From the NCBI RefSeq assembly GCF_900070365.1, contig NZ_LN850107.1, positions 3,534,001-3,598,000 of the forward strand: DNA of 64,000 bases, read 5' to 3'. Source of the stretch: Alloactinosynnema sp. L-07 (GTDB taxonomy: Bacteria; Actinomycetota; Actinomycetes; Mycobacteriales; Pseudonocardiaceae). This document shows positions 62,996 through 64,000 of this stretch, piece by piece. The first letter of the stretch is position 1. Every line of letters begins with the position of its first letter. The notes under the pieces were generated by a model. That model had not been told where the DNA came from, made no database searches, and was given only the letters and a program-made list of their open reading frames with translations. Both the position numbers and the translations under genes were made by a program.

Positions 62996-64000
62996 TCAGC
63001 CCGCGATCCGGCCGGAGAAGGACACCGAGGGCCTGCACCGGCCCGTGGCCGGTTCGGGAGCACCGGGCAGGGCGCAGTTGACCGCGACCTTGAGCTGTTG
63101 GCCCGGCGCGAACGTCAGCGGCTCCAGGTAGTGGTAGTCGACGTCGCGGAAGTTGTTCAGGCCGAACTCCAGCAGAACCTGGTCGCCGCGCAGGATCCGC
63201 AGCGTGCCGGAGTCGCCACGCGGATTCTGCAGGACGATGTCGGTGACCACCAGGGTCTTGCCCTCGGGCAGCGGGTCGCTGGTGAACTCGTCGAAGTCGG
63301 ACAGGTTCGAGGTGGCAACGGGGTCGGTGGTGATGCGGAAGTCGAACGCCTGGCCGCGAGCGAGGTCGACCCCGCCGGGGCCGGTGACCGGGCCGGGCAG
63401 GTTGGCCGCGGCGACCGCGCCCCCTTCGCTGACCTTCTTCTCCGCCTCCGCGGCCCGTTCCTCGGCCTTCGCGGCCTTGGCCTCGGCGGCGTCTGCCTTG
63501 TCGGTGAGCTTCTGCTGTTCGGCCTTGACGACCTGCTCGGCGGTGTCCCGCGCGGCCGACACCAAGGTCGGCTTGAGCACCGTGAACCACAGCGTCACCG
63601 CGATGATCGCCAAGGCGAGCAACGCCAGCAGCGCGGGCAGCAGCCACTTCGGCAGCAACTGCTGCTGCACCACGGTGCCGTTCGCGGTGATCGGGGCGGC
63701 CTCGCCGGTCAACGCCGTGACCTGGAACGGGTGGCGGCGCTCCTGGCCGCGCAGGAACCGGTCGTGCGGGCGGGCGCGCAGGCGCAGGAACGCCGAGGTG
63801 CCGGGCTCGATGGTCAGCTGCGTGTGGTCGATGTCGAGTTTGAGCTCGTCCTCGGGATCCTCGGCCTGCATCTCGACGGCGATCGGGTAGTTGCCCGCGT
63901 TGTCGACCACCAGCTCATGCCGAGCCGCCCGCCTGCACTTCGACGTCTTGGGCACCAGCTCGACCTGCAGGTCGGTGAACGGCTCGACCTGAACCGTGCC
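62996..64000 (-). CDS. single-pass membrane protein with coiled-coil, 5' part outside window
   Basis: At least 334 residues; the start lies beyond the right edge. The visible part has an Ig-like/COG1470-type beta domain (HELVVDNAGNYPIAVEMQAED, IEPGTSAFLRLRARPHDRF), a membrane helix (LLPALLALLALAIIAVTLWF), an alanine/lysine coiled coil (AEAKAAKAEERAAEAEKKV) and an outer beta domain ending RPSVSFSGRIAG. Annotated relatives are called hydrolytic proteins without evidence of activity. Function unknown. Confidence 0.7.
   Translation of the reverse strand, partial: GTVQVEPFTDLQVELVPKTSKCRRAARHELVVDNAGNYPIAVEMQAEDPEDELKLDIDHTQLTIEPGTSAFLRLRARPHDRFLRGQERRHPFQVTALTGEAAPITANGTVVQQQLLPKWLLPALLALLALAIIAVTLWFTVLKPTLVSAARDTAEQVVKAEQQKLTDKADAAEAKAAKAEERAAEAEKKVSEGGAVAAANLPGPVTGPGGVDLARGQAFDFRITTDPVATSNLSDFDEFTSDPLPEGKTLVVTDIVLQNPRGDSGTLRILRGDQVLLEFGLNNFRDVDYHYLEPLTFAPGQQLKVAVNCALPGAPEPATGRCRPSVSFSGRIAG

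Overview
The window reads as chromosomal DNA of a high-GC filamentous actinobacterium, most probably a member of the Pseudonocardiales (Actinokineospora, Saccharothrix or a relative). This is inferred from GC-rich codon use, GTG starts, ATGA/GTGA gene overlaps, a WhiB-type regulator, Ku, mycobacterial-type Lpd and Mcr, a conservon (cvnABCD), XRE/DUF397 pairs and a 13E12-like DUF222-HNH gene. No rRNA, tRNA, CRISPR, prophage or integrase was seen. The genus is an inference, not something the sequence proves.

Layout. 0-6 kb: an organic peroxide defence pair (ohr-ohrR) with a readable operator, back to back with an IdeR-box-controlled ferric ABC importer, then a cupin and a SRPBCC protein. 6-12.5 kb: small unknowns including two frameshifted genes, lipoamide dehydrogenase, a SigB/SigF-type sigma factor, a WhiB3/WhiD-type protein and Ku. 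12.5-17.1 kb: glycine/serine catabolism. A tandem glycine riboswitch precedes a 71-codon leader ORF, then gcvT-gcvH-glyA and, after a terminator, sdaA; together they can take glycine to serine to pyruvate. gcvP is not in the window. 17.1-19.7 kb: a CbiMNQO cobalt/nickel ECF transporter.

20-33 kb: two paralogous Pro/Gln-rich membrane proteins; an alcohol dehydrogenase and two acyl-CoA dehydrogenases beside a TetR gene; a flavin amine oxidase divergent from a second TetR gene; and the conservon (histidine kinase, roadblock, DUF742, Ras-like GTPase). 33.6-39.8 kb: a DUF485/acetate symporter pair, a polyamine operon (ornithine-type decarboxylase, speD, atypical speE) and a flavin oxidase.

39.8-45.7 kb is accessory in character: a dispersed 70-bp repeat, small membrane proteins, and a 13E12-like DUF222-HNH gene lying between an intact DUF397 gene and the stub of another. 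A second fatty-acid block (Mcr racemase, acyl-CoA dehydrogenase, TetR) follows. The most unusual locus is at 49-54 kb: a cyclodipeptide synthase overlapping an NCS1-type nucleobase permease, framed by two related LysR regulators and preceded by a rhodanese and a secreted thioredoxin. No tailoring oxidase is present, so its product is open.

The right end carries an M1 aminopeptidase homologue that has lost its zinc site, an MFS exporter, a degenerate Nudix protein, a two-component system with a duplicated 82-bp spacer, an atypical LuxR regulator, an enoyl-CoA hydratase whose stop codon abuts a 162-bp MITE, and a truncated membrane protein at the window edge.
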